NCBI RefSeq assembly: GCF_030372765.1
Contig: NZ_JAUCMW010000006.1
Location: forward strand, 104,522-168,521
Reading direction: 5' to 3'
Length of the DNA: 64,000 nt
Source: Labilibaculum sp. K2S
Lineage (GTDB): Bacteria > Bacteroidota > Bacteroidia > Bacteroidales > Marinifilaceae
The notes below the pieces were generated by a model. That model saw only the letters and a program-made list of their open reading frames with translations, made no database searches and was not told the origin of the DNA. Of the stretch, positions 55,181 to 64,000 are shown one piece after another. A program made the position numbers and the translations under genes. The stretch's first letter is position 1. Every line of letters starts with the position of its first letter.

Positions 55181-55435
55181 TACTGAATTCAAAAAAACTC
55201 TTTAAACATTATTAGCAGGAAAAGAGCAATATTTTCTATACTAAATAATAATCTGACAGGCAAATTTCAGAAAAGAGGACAATTCAAATATCGTGTTTGC
55301 CAAGTGCAAACAGATGTTCTTACTATCAATTTTAGATTAACTTTTTATCAATTCCGTTTCGAGGTGTTATTGTTCCGTCGCGAGAAAAAGCAACTCTTTT
55401 CTTATCATTCCATTTCGTGACGGATTCCCAGGTAC
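55181..55435. other. Non-coding gap
   Basis: Between convergent genes; no gene seen. No clear terminator for the CxxC gene was found in its first 100 bp. Confidence 0.45.
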
Positions 55436-55465
55436 AAAACAACCCGAAGTTGTTGCTCCGGGCTG
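55436..55465 (-). terminator. Probable terminator after the DPP-IV gene
   Basis: Minus-strand stem CCCGGAG / CTTCGGG with a 6-base loop, then TTGTTTTG. Confidence 0.6.
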
Positions 55466-55506
55466 AAATATTATTGTCCTTTGACAAATTCTTTGTGGTT
55501 AATCTT

Positions 55507-57687
55507 CTATTTTAGATTTTCCTTTAAAAAATCGGTCATCATACCAAACAAGTGCAAACGGGTATTTCCGCCATAAATGCCATGATTTCGGTTGGTATAC
55601 AAATGCATCTGAAATTTTTTGTTGTGTTGAACCAACTCTTCGGCCAGCTCCAGAGTATTCTGCATGTGCACATTGTCGTCAGCTGTTCCATGTACCAGCA
55701 AGAATTTCCCTTTTAATTGATCTGCAAAGTAAATAGGAGCATATTCATCGTATCCTTTCGGATTTTCCTGCGGTGTACGTAAGTATCTTTCTGAATAAAT
55801 ACTGTCATAATAGCGATAGGTAGTTACCGGCGCAACAGCAATTCCTGCTGCAAACACATCAGCCCCACGAAACATGCACAAAGAGGACATTTGTCCGCCA
55901 AAACTCCAGCCATATACGCCAATTTTATCAGCAGCAATAAAAGGCTGTTTTGCCATGTACTTTCCTGTTTCGATTAAATCGATGGCTTCCAGATTCTGAA
56001 TTTGCATATAGGTGCATTTCTTGAATTTTTCTCCTCTGCCACCTGTTCCCCGGTTATCAACACAAACCACTACAAATCCTTCTTGTGCCAAATAATCTGA
56101 CCAATCGAAAGTGTAGCGATCCAATACTTCCTGAGAGCCCGGACCGCCATAAAAGGTTAGTAAAGCAGGATATTCCCTGGTGCTGTCGAAACCAACCGGC
56201 TTCATCATCCAGGCATTCAAGTCAACACCTTCGGAGGTTGTAAAGCTGAAAAACTCACGTTTTGGCAACTGATACTCCTGCATTTTTTTCTTAAGGTCCT
56301 GGTTCTCTTCCAATGTACGGATCAGCTTTCCTTTTGCATTGTGCAAAGTCACCAAAACAGGTTGTTCGTTACTCGAAAAATAGTTGATATAGTATTTGAA
56401 TCCTTTGCTAAAATTTGCGGTATTAGTTCCTTTATCTGCACTAAGTTGCGTGGTTTTCTTTCCTTTGATATCTACAGCATAAATTTCGCGTTGCAAAGGA
56501 GAAACAGCTGCTGCTTGATAGTAAAACAATTTACTGGACTCATTGTAGCCTAAAAATCGAGTTACCTCCCAATCGCCATCGGTTATTTGCTTCACAGGAT
56601 TTCCCTGCAAATCGTACAAGTAAATGTGATTGAACCCAGACTTTTCACTGGTAAAAATAAAATGTTTCCCATCCTTCAAAAAGCTCAAATCATCGTTAAT
56701 ATCAATCCAGGCTTCGTTCTTCTCTTCGTACAATAATTTGGATTTTCCACTTTCTGCATCAGCCAACAAAAGCTCATAATGATTCTGATGGCGGTTCATT
56801 CTAACAATACTCAACACTTTGGGATTTTGAGTCCACAAAATTCGTGGGATGTATTGATCGGTTTCCTTGCCGACATCCATTGTTTGTGTGGTTTCCGATT
56901 GCAAATCATATACATTCACACTTACATCTGAATTGTCTTCTCCTGCTTTTGGGTATTTAAACGTGTAATTTTCAGGATACAAGGCATTCTCTGTTTTCTC
57001 AGGATTCGTTCCCTTAAAAACGGTCATGTTGAATTGTTTCACCTTACTCTCATCGAAACGCATAAAGGCAATTCGCTTGCCATCGGGCGACCATTGGTAA
57101 GCCTGACTAAAAGAAAACTCTTCCTCATAAACCCAATCGGGCGCTCCGTTAATAATGTGATTGTACTTGCCATCGAATGTAATCTGAAGCTCATGTTTTT
57201 TCTGAAGATCTTTTATGAAGAGATTATTGTCTCGAAAAAAACAAATCTGATCGCCGGAAGGTGAAAAATCAGCCAATTGCTGTCTGCCTGTCGACAAAGC
57301 TTCTAAAGTCTTTTTATCGCGGTCGTACACATAAAACTCGGCAGAATAAGAATGTCGGTAAATATTCTGTCGATTGCTGGCAATTAAAATTTTTCGCTCA
57401 TCAGACGAAAACTGATAGCTATCAATTCTTTCAATTTTATCGGTTCCTGTCTCGGTCAGATCAAAAATTATTTCTTCGGATTCACCCGTTGCATAAGAAA
57501 ACTTTTCAATTCGAATTCCATGTTTTAAAACGGTATACGATTCTCCACTATTCATGGAACGTAATCCGTAAACAGAACGGGCGCGAAAGGTGCCATTGTT
57601 TGTGATGTCTTCGAGCGTAAAGCTCTTTTGCGCCTGCACCAAAGTCAGGCTTAACAGGGCAAATAGAATTAGTGTTAATTTTTTCAT
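55507..57687 (-). CDS. Dipeptidyl peptidase IV (S9B), exported
   Basis: 726 residues with signal peptide (about 1-19, ending VQAQ). An eight-blade DPP-IV-type propeller (about 40-480) carries the substrate-amino-end Glu pair in PDWVYEEEF, which marks DPP-IV rather than other S9 enzymes. The alpha/beta-hydrolase domain holds Ser in YGWSFGGQMS, Asp in HGTADDNVH and His in NRNHGIYGG. It releases X-Pro dipeptides in the periplasm. Monocistronic; the 23-bp-spaced site array lies about 390 bp upstream. Confidence 0.93.
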   Translation of the reverse strand: MKKLTLILFALLSLTLVQAQKSFTLEDITNNGTFRARSVYGLRSMNSGESYTVLKHGIRIEKFSYATGESEEIIFDLTETGTDKIERIDSYQFSSDERKILIASNRQNIYRHSYSAEFYVYDRDKKTLEALSTGRQQLADFSPSGDQICFFRDNNLFIKDLQKKHELQITFDGKYNHIINGAPDWVYEEEFSFSQAYQWSPDGKRIAFMRFDESKVKQFNMTVFKGTNPEKTENALYPENYTFKYPKAGEDNSDVSVNVYDLQSETTQTMDVGKETDQYIPRILWTQNPKVLSIVRMNRHQNHYELLLADAESGKSKLLYEEKNEAWIDINDDLSFLKDGKHFIFTSEKSGFNHIYLYDLQGNPVKQITDGDWEVTRFLGYNESSKLFYYQAAAVSPLQREIYAVDIKGKKTTQLSADKGTNTANFSKGFKYYINYFSSNEQPVLVTLHNAKGKLIRTLEENQDLKKKMQEYQLPKREFFSFTTSEGVDLNAWMMKPVGFDSTREYPALLTFYGGPGSQEVLDRYTFDWSDYLAQEGFVVVCVDNRGTGGRGEKFKKCTYMQIQNLEAIDLIETGKYMAKQPFIAADKIGVYGWSFGGQMSSLCMFRGADVFAAGIAVAPVTTYRYYDSIYSERYLRTPQENPKGYDEYAPIYFADQLKGKFLLVHGTADDNVHMQNTLELAEELVQHNKKFQMHLYTNRNHGIYGGNTRLHLFGMMTDFLKENLK

Positions 57688-58078
57688 GTTTTTTTTGAGT
57701 ATTTGTTGAGTTTTGAGTCAAATACCGAAATCTACTGATGTGGCATTAAAATAATAAACATCACATCGATTGATATCGAGCAGGATATCATCAACCAACT
57801 ATGAATTTAGGCAGTAAGGCTAAGATAGAAAACCTCGGATTGAATAAAAAAAGAAAAGGCTGGATTAACAAATCCAACATTCGTAGAGCCCCTTGTAGGA
57901 ATGCTTATTTAGTATGGGAACAATTCTATTCATAAATTTTTGTAGATGCAGTAAATCTATAATTTTTTTTTGAACTCCTATTTCTGATGATCAACTACAG
58001 GCCTGATTTAAAATCGTTCTACGTAATACAGATGAATAAAACCGAACAGATAAAGTACCAAATTAATAGTTGCCTTAC
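57688..58078. other. Non-coding gap upstream of DPP-IV
   Basis: No gene recognised. AT-rich; it leads into the repeat array at 58079-58202. Confidence 0.45.
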
Positions 58079-58202
58079 TACCACGACCATCATCTAACTA
58101 CTACCACGACTACTAATGGTATCGTACCACGACCACCATCTGACTACTACCACGACTACTGATGGTACCACACCACGACCATTGATAGTACCGTACCACG
58201 AC
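58079..58202. repeat. Six TACCACGAC sites at exact 23-bp spacing
   Basis: The 9-mer TACCACGAC starts at 58079, 58102, 58125, 58148, 58171 (with C for the first T) and 58194. The 14-bp fillers alternate: units 1 and 3 read CATCATCTAACTAC and CACCATCTGACTAC; units 2 and 4 read TACTAATGGTATCG and TACTGATGGTACCA, so the higher period is 46 bp. The layout is iteron- or operator-like. GC content is visibly above the surroundings. No replication gene is nearby. Confidence 0.85.
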
Positions 58203-58250
58203 ATGTGAGGCAGTGTGGCACAACAATTTTTAGTTTATCAATTCACTTTC

Positions 58251-58280
58251 AAAAAAAAAGCTTCCCCTTTCGGGGAAGCC
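58251..58280 (-). terminator. Intrinsic terminator after flavodoxin
   Basis: Minus-strand stem GCTTCCCC / GGGGAAGC, loop GAAA, followed by nine T residues. Confidence 0.88.
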
Positions 58281-58309
58281 TGTCAACTATTTAATTACAA
58301 TAAAGGAAT

Positions 58310-58819
58310 CTATTTAAACTCTTTTTTTAATTGCTGAACCCAAGCTTCAATTCTTTCTGGTGATAAAGCGGCTTGATTCTCGATATCAAGAGCCAAACCT
58401 AAGAATTTGCCATCGCGTAAGGCAACAGACTTTTCAAATTTATAGCCTTCCGGAGAAGTCAATCCAATTACTTTTGCTCCTCGTTCTTCCAGTGCAATTG
58501 CCAAAAGACCAATCGCATCAACAAAGTTTTCAGGATATCCGACCTGATCGCCTAAACCAAACAAAGCAACTGTTTTGCCTTTTAGCTTTAGATCCTCAAT
58601 AGCAGGCATAAACTCGTCCCAGTAGTTTGGTAATTCACCATCGAACCATGTTGGAACACCTAATATTAAATTATCATAAGCCAAAAAAATTTCTTCGTCA
58701 ACTTCCTCAACATTTACACTTTCCACTTCTGCTGAAGATCCAAAAGCTTTTTTTATTTTTTCAGCATTCTTAGCTGTTTTGTTCGTATTAAAACTATAGA
58801 ATAAACCTATTTTTTTCAT
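58310..58819 (-). CDS. fldA: Flavodoxin, long chain
   Basis: 169 residues. FMN-binding electron carrier of the cytosol. The phosphate loop reads FYSFNTNKTAKNAEKI; the 60s loop GVPTWFDGELPNYWDEF supplies a Trp, and the 90s loop is LFGLGDQVGYPENFVDAIG. The insertion typical of long-chain flavodoxins is present (about 120-140). Monocistronic. Confidence 0.92.
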   Translation of the reverse strand: MKKIGLFYSFNTNKTAKNAEKIKKAFGSSAEVESVNVEEVDEEIFLAYDNLILGVPTWFDGELPNYWDEFMPAIEDLKLKGKTVALFGLGDQVGYPENFVDAIGLLAIALEERGAKVIGLTSPEGYKFEKSVALRDGKFLGLALDIENQAALSPERIEAWVQQLKKEFK

Positions 58820-58954
58820 CTTTTTAAGTATCTAGTACAGAGTAGATAGTAACCAGACTATTTACACCTCCGTAAATTATTATTCTTAATTATTTTTAAG
58901 AATGCGAACAGATAACTCATTCACACTTTAGCTAATTTACTCAATTATTCTCCT

Positions 58955-61051
58955 TTAGAACTCTATCAGCTCTTTAGCTGCCTCATAAATTTTATCATTG
59001 TTCGGAAGTACTGCTTTTTCCAATATCCGATTGAAACCAACCGGTGTAAATTCAGATCCAACACGTTTTACCGGAGCATCCAATTGCTTGAAAGCTTGTT
59101 CGGTTATTGTTGCCGAAATTTCAGCTCCAAATCCTGAAAATACTTTGTCTTCATGAACAACCATCACTTTATTGGTTTTTGCTACCGATTTTAGAATTGT
59201 TTCTGTATCCATCGGAACCAGTGAGCGAAGATCAATTACTTCAATTTGTTTCCCCGTATCTTCGGCCAATTTATCAGCAACTTCAACACACATGTGAGTT
59301 GTGTTTCCGTAAGTTACAATAGTCAAATCGACACCTTCTCTTCTAACCCGAGCTTTTCCAAACGGAACTTCAAAGTCTTCTGGTACTGCCGCCGATGCTT
59401 TCGGATCGTTATACAAAGCTTTCGGCTCCATAAATACCGTCATTCCCTTCGAACGGATGCTGGTACGCAACAATCCAGCTGCATCATCGGCATACGAAGG
59501 GTAAACAATTCGAACACCTGGGAAAGTTGCCAAAGCTCCTTCAATATTTTGCGAGTGATACAATCCGCCGCCAATATATCCACCAGATGCTAAACGCACT
59601 GTAATATTCGGAGAATACTGTCCTTTTGTTCTCCAATATTCGTGAGTTGTTTCTACAAACTGCTCCATTGCAGGCCAAAAATAATCAGCAAATTCAGCTC
59701 CTTCAACAACAATTCTGATTTTATCGTTGAAACGGCTCATTCCATTTGCTGTTCCCATGATGTAATCTTCGGCAATTGGAGCATTAAACACTCTATCTTT
59801 TCCAAATTCCTGCTGCATCCCTTTGGAAACATTGAAAATCCCACCCTTATCTTTGTTGGCAATATCCTGTCCCCAAAGAAAAGTATCCGGATTTAAACGG
59901 AATTCTGCCTTTAGTGTCTCATTCAATCCTTCAATCAACTTTTTGTTGTTTCCGGTGAAATTGTGCAATCCTTCGGGATATTTCTCAGAAACATAAGGTT
60001 CCGGAATCACAAAATCGTGAATGGATTCCGGATCAGGATCCGGTGCACTCAAACCAGCTTTGTGAGCTTTTTTAACTTCCAATTTCACATCAGCTTCAAT
60101 AGCCGACAATTCCTCTTCTGTAAAACGCTTGTAACGAACCAACAATCTACGGTATTTAGCCAATGGATCGTATTCGGTAACATAGTTTAATTCCGCGTTA
60201 TCGCGATACAATTCATGCTTATCGGAATTGGAATGCGAGCCCATACGAACACAGTTGGCCTGAACAATTACCGGAGTTGAAGTCTCCAAAGCAATTTGTT
60301 TTGCTTCTGTCATCGCATTCATCGAATCGAAAACATCTTTTCCGTTACAATGAATAATTTTCAGATATTTCATCCCTCTGAAATTATCTGCAACTTTTCT
60401 GTTCGCTGTCTGATCTTTTTTAGGAACCGAAATTCCATATCCGTTATCCTGAAATACGAATACAACAGGCAATTGCTCATTGGTTGCTCCGTTAATAGCC
60501 TCGTAAACATATCCTTCCGATACCGACGATTCTCCCTGAGAACTAATTACAACTCCTTTGTGCTTGTATTTTTTTACTGCGCGACCTAAACCTACTGCAT
60601 GCAAAGTATGATTTCCTGTACAGGAAGATACATTGTGAACATTCCATTCCGGTTTTGCAAAGTGATTCGACATGTGACGACCGCCACCTGCTACATCTGT
60701 ATCTTTTGATATCCCGTTAAAAATGATCTCTTCAGCAGTTAAACCCGCCGAAATAGAGGTCAGCATATCTCTGTAATAAGGGAATAAGTGATCTGTTTTA
60801 CGATCGAATACCTGCCCAATTGCCAATTGAATTCCATCATGACCGGCATAAGGAGCATGGTAAGACCAGCCAATTGCCTGCTTTAGGTAATTGGGTGCTT
60901 TTTCATCCAATGCTCTGCCCAAAGTCATCAAATGAAACCAACGACCAAGCAATTCCTTTGAGGTTTTTTTAATGCTAAACTTTTTACTTTCAGTCATCTT
61001 ATCAGTTTTGTTCGTAGTACTTTCTACGGATGTTATTTCCAATGTTTCCAT
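58955..61051 (-). CDS. 2-oxoacid dehydrogenase E1, alpha-beta fusion
   Basis: 698 residues. The N-terminal E1-alpha part (about 25-350) has GGGRHMSNHF and the TPP motif variant SQGESSVSEG...DNGYGISVP; the E1-beta part (about 370-698) has VEGAEFADYFWPAMEQFV and ends with a transketolase C-terminal domain (VPMDTETILKSVAKTNKVMVVHED). The fused form is common in Bacteroidota. With the E2 gene 3 bp upstream it forms a branched-chain (2-oxoisovalerate-type) complex; substrate preference is inferred. An E3 gene is not in the window. Confidence 0.88.
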   Translation of the reverse strand: METLEITSVESTTNKTDKMTESKKFSIKKTSKELLGRWFHLMTLGRALDEKAPNYLKQAIGWSYHAPYAGHDGIQLAIGQVFDRKTDHLFPYYRDMLTSISAGLTAEEIIFNGISKDTDVAGGGRHMSNHFAKPEWNVHNVSSCTGNHTLHAVGLGRAVKKYKHKGVVISSQGESSVSEGYVYEAINGATNEQLPVVFVFQDNGYGISVPKKDQTANRKVADNFRGMKYLKIIHCNGKDVFDSMNAMTEAKQIALETSTPVIVQANCVRMGSHSNSDKHELYRDNAELNYVTEYDPLAKYRRLLVRYKRFTEEELSAIEADVKLEVKKAHKAGLSAPDPDPESIHDFVIPEPYVSEKYPEGLHNFTGNNKKLIEGLNETLKAEFRLNPDTFLWGQDIANKDKGGIFNVSKGMQQEFGKDRVFNAPIAEDYIMGTANGMSRFNDKIRIVVEGAEFADYFWPAMEQFVETTHEYWRTKGQYSPNITVRLASGGYIGGGLYHSQNIEGALATFPGVRIVYPSYADDAAGLLRTSIRSKGMTVFMEPKALYNDPKASAAVPEDFEVPFGKARVRREGVDLTIVTYGNTTHMCVEVADKLAEDTGKQIEVIDLRSLVPMDTETILKSVAKTNKVMVVHEDKVFSGFGAEISATITEQAFKQLDAPVKRVGSEFTPVGFNRILEKAVLPNNDKIYEAAKELIEF

Positions 61052-61054
61052 GAT

Positions 61055-62359
61055 TTAAAATGCTCTGTTACTATCAATATCTTCCAGGTAATCTGCAATT
61101 CTTCTCAAGAACGCTCCTCCTAAGGCTCCATCTACAACACGGTGGTCGTACGAAAGAGAAAGGAACATTTTCTGGCGAACAACAATTGCATCTCCGGCCG
61201 GAGTTTCGATTACTGCAGGTTTCTTTTCAATGGTTCCAACAGCTAAAATTGCAACCTGTGGCTGATTGATAATTGGTGTACCCATTACATTCTTGAAAGA
61301 TCCAAAATTTGATATTGTAAAAGTACCTCCATCAATATCATCAGGACTTAATTTATTGTTTCGTGCTGCATTTGCCAAACGATTCATGTCATTTGCCAAA
61401 CCAATTAGGTTTTTCTGATCTGAATTCTTTATTACCGGAACAATTAGGTTTCCACTTGGCAGAGCTACCGCAACACCTACATTAATATTCTTTCTCAAAA
61501 TAACATTGTATCCGTCAACAGAAGCATTCACTCCCGGAAATTCACGCAAAGCTTTAGAAACAGCTTCTATAATAATTGGCATGTAAGTAATCTTAGTTCC
61601 TTCTTTTTTAAAGAATTCATCTTTTACTTTATTTCTCCAATTAACCATATCGGTAACATCGGCTTCCACCATTGCAGTAACGTGCGGAGATGTTTGTTTC
61701 GACATCACCATATGATCGGCAATGATTCTTCTCATACGATCCATTTCCACAATCTGATCCTGTGCTCCAATTGACATGGATACTTTTGGTTTTTCAGTTG
61801 GCGGAGCCGGACTTGGAACAGGTGCAGAAACAGTTTTAACTTCAGGAGCAGAAACAGCTGTTCCATTGCGACTAGACAAATAATCCAACACATCTTGTTT
61901 TTGAACTCTGCCTTCGGTACCATGTCCAGTAATTGTTTCCAGCTCTTGAACAGTAATATTTTCACTTTTCGCAATGCTTTTCACAAGCGGAGAATAAAAT
62001 CGGCCTGAATCAGATTGAATATCAGAGGTACTTACACTTTCAACACCTTCTTGAGGTATTGTTTCGGATACAGAAGTGCCAACGCTTGCTTCAACCGGCT
62101 CTTCCACATCATCTGCATCACCCAAGGCAATGATCGCAACAACCTCGCCAACAGGAACAACATCATTTTCTTTAAAGCGGATTTCAATTACTTTTCCGTC
62201 TACCGGACAAGGTATTTCAGAATCCACTTTATCGGTTGCAATTTCAAAGAGCATATCATCCTCTTCCACCTGATCATTCAACTTCACGAACATTTTCGTG
62301 ATAGTAGCTTCTTGTACGCTCTCGCCCAACTTAGGCATTATGATTTCAAAGCTAGACAT
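61055..62359 (-). CDS. 2-oxoacid dehydrogenase E2 (dihydrolipoamide acyltransferase)
   Basis: 434 residues. Lipoyl domain (1-78) with the attachment Lys44 in EIATDKVDSEIP; flexible Ala/Pro/Val linkers; E1/E3-binding domain (about 125-160, SPLVKSIAKSENITVQEL); catalytic domain (about 205-430) with active-site His in SYDHRVVDGALGG. It carries the acyl group to CoA. First gene of the operon with E1. The dehydrogenase could degrade branched-chain amino acids or make branched-chain acyl-CoA primers for membrane lipids. Confidence 0.92.
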   Translation of the reverse strand: MSSFEIIMPKLGESVQEATITKMFVKLNDQVEEDDMLFEIATDKVDSEIPCPVDGKVIEIRFKENDVVPVGEVVAIIALGDADDVEEPVEASVGTSVSETIPQEGVESVSTSDIQSDSGRFYSPLVKSIAKSENITVQELETITGHGTEGRVQKQDVLDYLSSRNGTAVSAPEVKTVSAPVPSPAPPTEKPKVSMSIGAQDQIVEMDRMRRIIADHMVMSKQTSPHVTAMVEADVTDMVNWRNKVKDEFFKKEGTKITYMPIIIEAVSKALREFPGVNASVDGYNVILRKNINVGVAVALPSGNLIVPVIKNSDQKNLIGLANDMNRLANAARNNKLSPDDIDGGTFTISNFGSFKNVMGTPIINQPQVAILAVGTIEKKPAVIETPAGDAIVVRQKMFLSLSYDHRVVDGALGGAFLRRIADYLEDIDSNRAF

Positions 62360-62405
62360 ATAACTTATAGTTTAATATTTATAATCATATTTAAATGTTT
62401 CGATA

Positions 62406-62413
62406 CAAATATA
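62406..62413 (-). promoter_or_regulatory. Possible -7 box of the E2-E1 operon
   Basis: TATATTTG on the minus strand, 47 bp before the E2 ATG. The matching upstream TTTG was not found at the ideal spacing. Confidence 0.4.
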
Positions 62414-62578
62414 AAAATTTATTCTTATTTAGATTTATTAAAGCTTAGAATAATTGCAATCTCTACATTACAATTTTTTATTATCGTATAGATTTCCTTG
62501 ATATGGATAAAATTATTTTATAAAAGTTACCACATTATTATAATTCAGGTTAATTTTGAGACTGAAAAATAACATAAA

Positions 62579-62962
62579 ATGAAAGAATTCACATTTAGCC
62601 TAGAAATTACTTCCTCGCAGGAAGAAGTATATAATGCCCTAACCAATTCTTTTCAAATTGAACTTTGGACTGGATATCCTGCGGTAATGGATGAAAACCC
62701 CGGCACTATTTTCTCTCTTTGGGAAGGTGATATTACAGGTGTTAATCTGGAAATTGTAAAAGATTATAAGATTGTTCAGGAGTGGTTCTTTGGAGAAACT
62801 GAAAATCCATCTATCGTGACCTTGCTGATTAAAAAAGCTGGTTCAAGATCTCGAATTGAACTGACTCATACCAACATACCCGATGAAGCTTACGATGAGA
62901 TTGTTGAAGGTTGGAAAGATTACTATTTAGGGTCGGTTAAAAACTTTTTAGAATTTTATTAG
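62579..62962 (+). CDS. SRPBCC / AHSA1-like protein
   Basis: 127 residues. START-like fold: it opens with FSLEITSSQEEVYNALTNSFQIELWTG, continues PGTIFSLWEGDITGVNLEIV and IVQEWFFGE, and ends with WKDYYLGSVKNFLEF, the AHSA1 (Aha1 C-terminal) pattern. Possible co-chaperone or ligand-binding role; not assignable further. A terminator follows at 63000-63034. Confidence 0.8.
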   Translation: MKEFTFSLEITSSQEEVYNALTNSFQIELWTGYPAVMDENPGTIFSLWEGDITGVNLEIVKDYKIVQEWFFGETENPSIVTLLIKKAGSRSRIELTHTNIPDEAYDEIVEGWKDYYLGSVKNFLEFY

Positions 62963-62999
62963 TAGATTTTGGCCACAAGCCTTAGCTTATGACAAAAAG

Positions 63000-63034
63000 A
63001 AAACGCAAGCACTTTAAAGTACTTGCGCTTTTTC
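63000..63034. terminator. Bidirectional terminator
   Basis: Stem CGCAAGCACTTT / AAAGTACTTGCG (one mismatch) flanked by an A-run and CTTTTT, between convergent genes. Confidence 0.78.
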
Positions 63035-63048
63035 TATGTTTAAAGAAA

Positions 63049-63255
63049 TTATTCTACGATAATCACTTCATCGAAAATTTCAATTTTATCACCGGGACGA
63101 ATTTTTGCTCTTTTACGAGTTTCCACTTCTCCGTTTCGGAATACAATTCCATCTTCAACAAAAATCTTAGCCTGAGCTCCACTTTCACTAATACGAGTTA
63201 CTTTAATCAACTTAATCAACTCAATATATTCAGTTTCAATCTTAAATTTTATCAT
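63049..63255 (-). CDS. S4-domain RNA-binding protein
   Basis: 68 residues, almost entirely an S4 domain: EYIELIKLIKVTRISESGAQ, then KIFVEDGIVFRNGEVETRKRAKIRPGD, matching the small YaaA/YbcJ-like group. Probably binds structured RNA, perhaps on the ribosome. Forty-four bp after the SpmA/SpmB-type gene on the same strand. Confidence 0.85.
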   Translation of the reverse strand: MIKFKIETEYIELIKLIKVTRISESGAQAKIFVEDGIVFRNGEVETRKRAKIRPGDKIEIFDEVIIVE

Positions 63256-63299
63256 ACCTATCTAGTAATTTGAATCGCAAAAGTAATCTTTTTCGCCTC

Positions 63300-64000
63300 T
63301 TAATGAAAGAACAAATAAGCAATTGCTATTGCAGCAACAATACCGGCAAAATCAGCAATTAATCCACAAGTAACAGCATACCTTGTATTCTTAATTCCCA
63401 CAGCTCCAAAATACACAGCAATAATATAAAAAGTGGTATCTGTGGCTCCTTGCAGTGTTGATGCCAATCTGCCTACAAAACTATCTGCTCCGTGCGTTTG
63501 CATCGCATCCACCATCATTCCTCTGGCACCGCTACCACTCAATGGTTTCATTAATGCAGTAGGTAAGGCTTCTACAAAATCGGAATTTACACCAATAAAA
63601 AGACAAAATCTTCGCGCTCCTTCAATCACTAAATCCATGGTTCCGGATGCTCTAAATACTCCGATAGCAACCAAAATAGCAACCAAATAAGGAATGATTT
63701 TAATAGCAATTGAAAACCCCTCTTTTGCTCCATCTATAAAACTCTCATAAACATTCACCTTTTTTCGTGCTGCCAAAAGTATAAATGCAATAATAATGGA
63801 AAATAAGAATACATTACTGACAACAGTAGATATCTGAGTAATTTGATCCTTTTCCAAGCTTGAGAAATAAGTTATCAACCCAATAATAAAGACAGTTAAT
63901 CCTCCTAAATAGGCCAAAACCACCTTGTTTAAAAGATTAATTTTCTGAACAAGGGCGACACTTATTAGACCTGCAATGGTCGAAAAATAGGTTGCTAACA
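63300..64000 (-). CDS. Spore maturation (SpmA/SpmB)-type membrane protein, 5' end outside the window
   Basis: At least 233 residues are open to the window edge; the frame continues past a GTG at 63923 without a stop (upstream residues include STIAGLISVALVQKINLLNK), so this is a fragment. It has several membrane helices and the nucleoside-recognition Gate-domain pattern: IIPYLVAILVAIGVFRASG, ALPTALMKPLSGSGARGMMVD, STLQGATDTTFYIIAVYFGAVG. This is the SpmB half; Bacteroidota often carry SpmA and SpmB fused. No link to sporulation here. Transport role unproven. Confidence 0.82.
   Translation of the reverse strand, partial: LATYFSTIAGLISVALVQKINLLNKVVLAYLGGLTVFIIGLITYFSSLEKDQITQISTVVSNVFLFSIIIAFILLAARKKVNVYESFIDGAKEGFSIAIKIIPYLVAILVAIGVFRASGTMDLVIEGARRFCLFIGVNSDFVEALPTALMKPLSGSGARGMMVDAMQTHGADSFVGRLASTLQGATDTTFYIIAVYFGAVGIKNTRYAVTCGLIADFAGIVAAIAIAYLFFH

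Noticed and set aside
1..58202. CRISPR interpretation of the arrays at 1-180, 31261-31554 and 58079-58202
   Set aside because: Units are contiguous or have recurring fillers, there are no unique spacers, and no cas genes are nearby.

Overview
The window reads as chromosomal DNA of a free-living Bacteroidota bacterium. It is AT-rich, lacks obvious Shine-Dalgarno sites, and its best promoters fit the TTTG / TAnnTTTG pattern of that phylum. The gene content also fits: GH97 glycosidase, DUF6377 regulator, tricorn-like S41 protease, exported M16, S37 and DPP-IV peptidases, a Tat-signalled TldD, an SpmA/SpmB-type protein and an E1 alpha-beta fusion. A marine Marinilabiliales-type genome is my guess, not a demonstrated assignment. 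No rRNA, tRNA, CRISPR array or prophage was found.

Layout. 1-2.1 kb: a 41-bp hairpin repeat array, a PPC-domain lipoprotein, and a thioesterase behind a duplicated 95-bp leader element. 2.1-7.8 kb: an RND efflux operon. 8-10.7 kb: DUF493, aldose 1-epimerase, and a lysine exporter (LysO) split in two with another copy of the leader element between the halves. 11-31 kb: mainly peptidases and envelope proteins (aminopeptidase P, S37, M16, flotillin/NfeD pair, tricorn, GH97 plus DUF6377 regulator, TldE/TldD). 31-33 kb: a repeat-rich patch with a 42-bp hairpin array, a REP-associated transposase carrying a REP palindrome inside its own reading frame, a duplicated piece of the ilvA 3' end, and a 37-codon lysine-rich ORF.

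33-47.5 kb: a minus-strand branched-chain amino acid cluster in the order promoter, two tandem leader-peptide attenuators, ilvD-ilvB-ilvN-ilvC, a third attenuator, leuA-leuC-leuD-cimA-like-leuB-ilvA. The three attenuators are the main result. Each has a short ORF packed with Ile/Val/Leu codons followed by an intrinsic terminator. In each case the end of the leader ORF, or the sequence just after it, can pair with the 5' arm of that terminator, so an antiterminator is possible. Two attenuators stand one behind the other at the head of the operon, and the third re-gates the leu half.

47.8-58 kb: a YtxH/YqjE envelope-stress-type operon with two small genes, a tiny exported peptide, a GNAT-RLAN-ATP-grasp fusion, a NifX-like protein, and a two-gene unit encoding a membrane protein with ten DnaJ-type CxxC motifs but no J domain. 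DPP-IV follows, then an intergenic array of six 9-bp sites spaced exactly 23 bp apart. 58-64 kb: flavodoxin, the E1 and E2 components of a 2-oxoacid dehydrogenase (probably branched-chain), a SRPBCC protein, an S4 RNA-binding protein and the 3' part of an SpmA/SpmB-type gene cut by the window edge.

All functional calls come from reading motifs and gene context. No database search or folding program was run.
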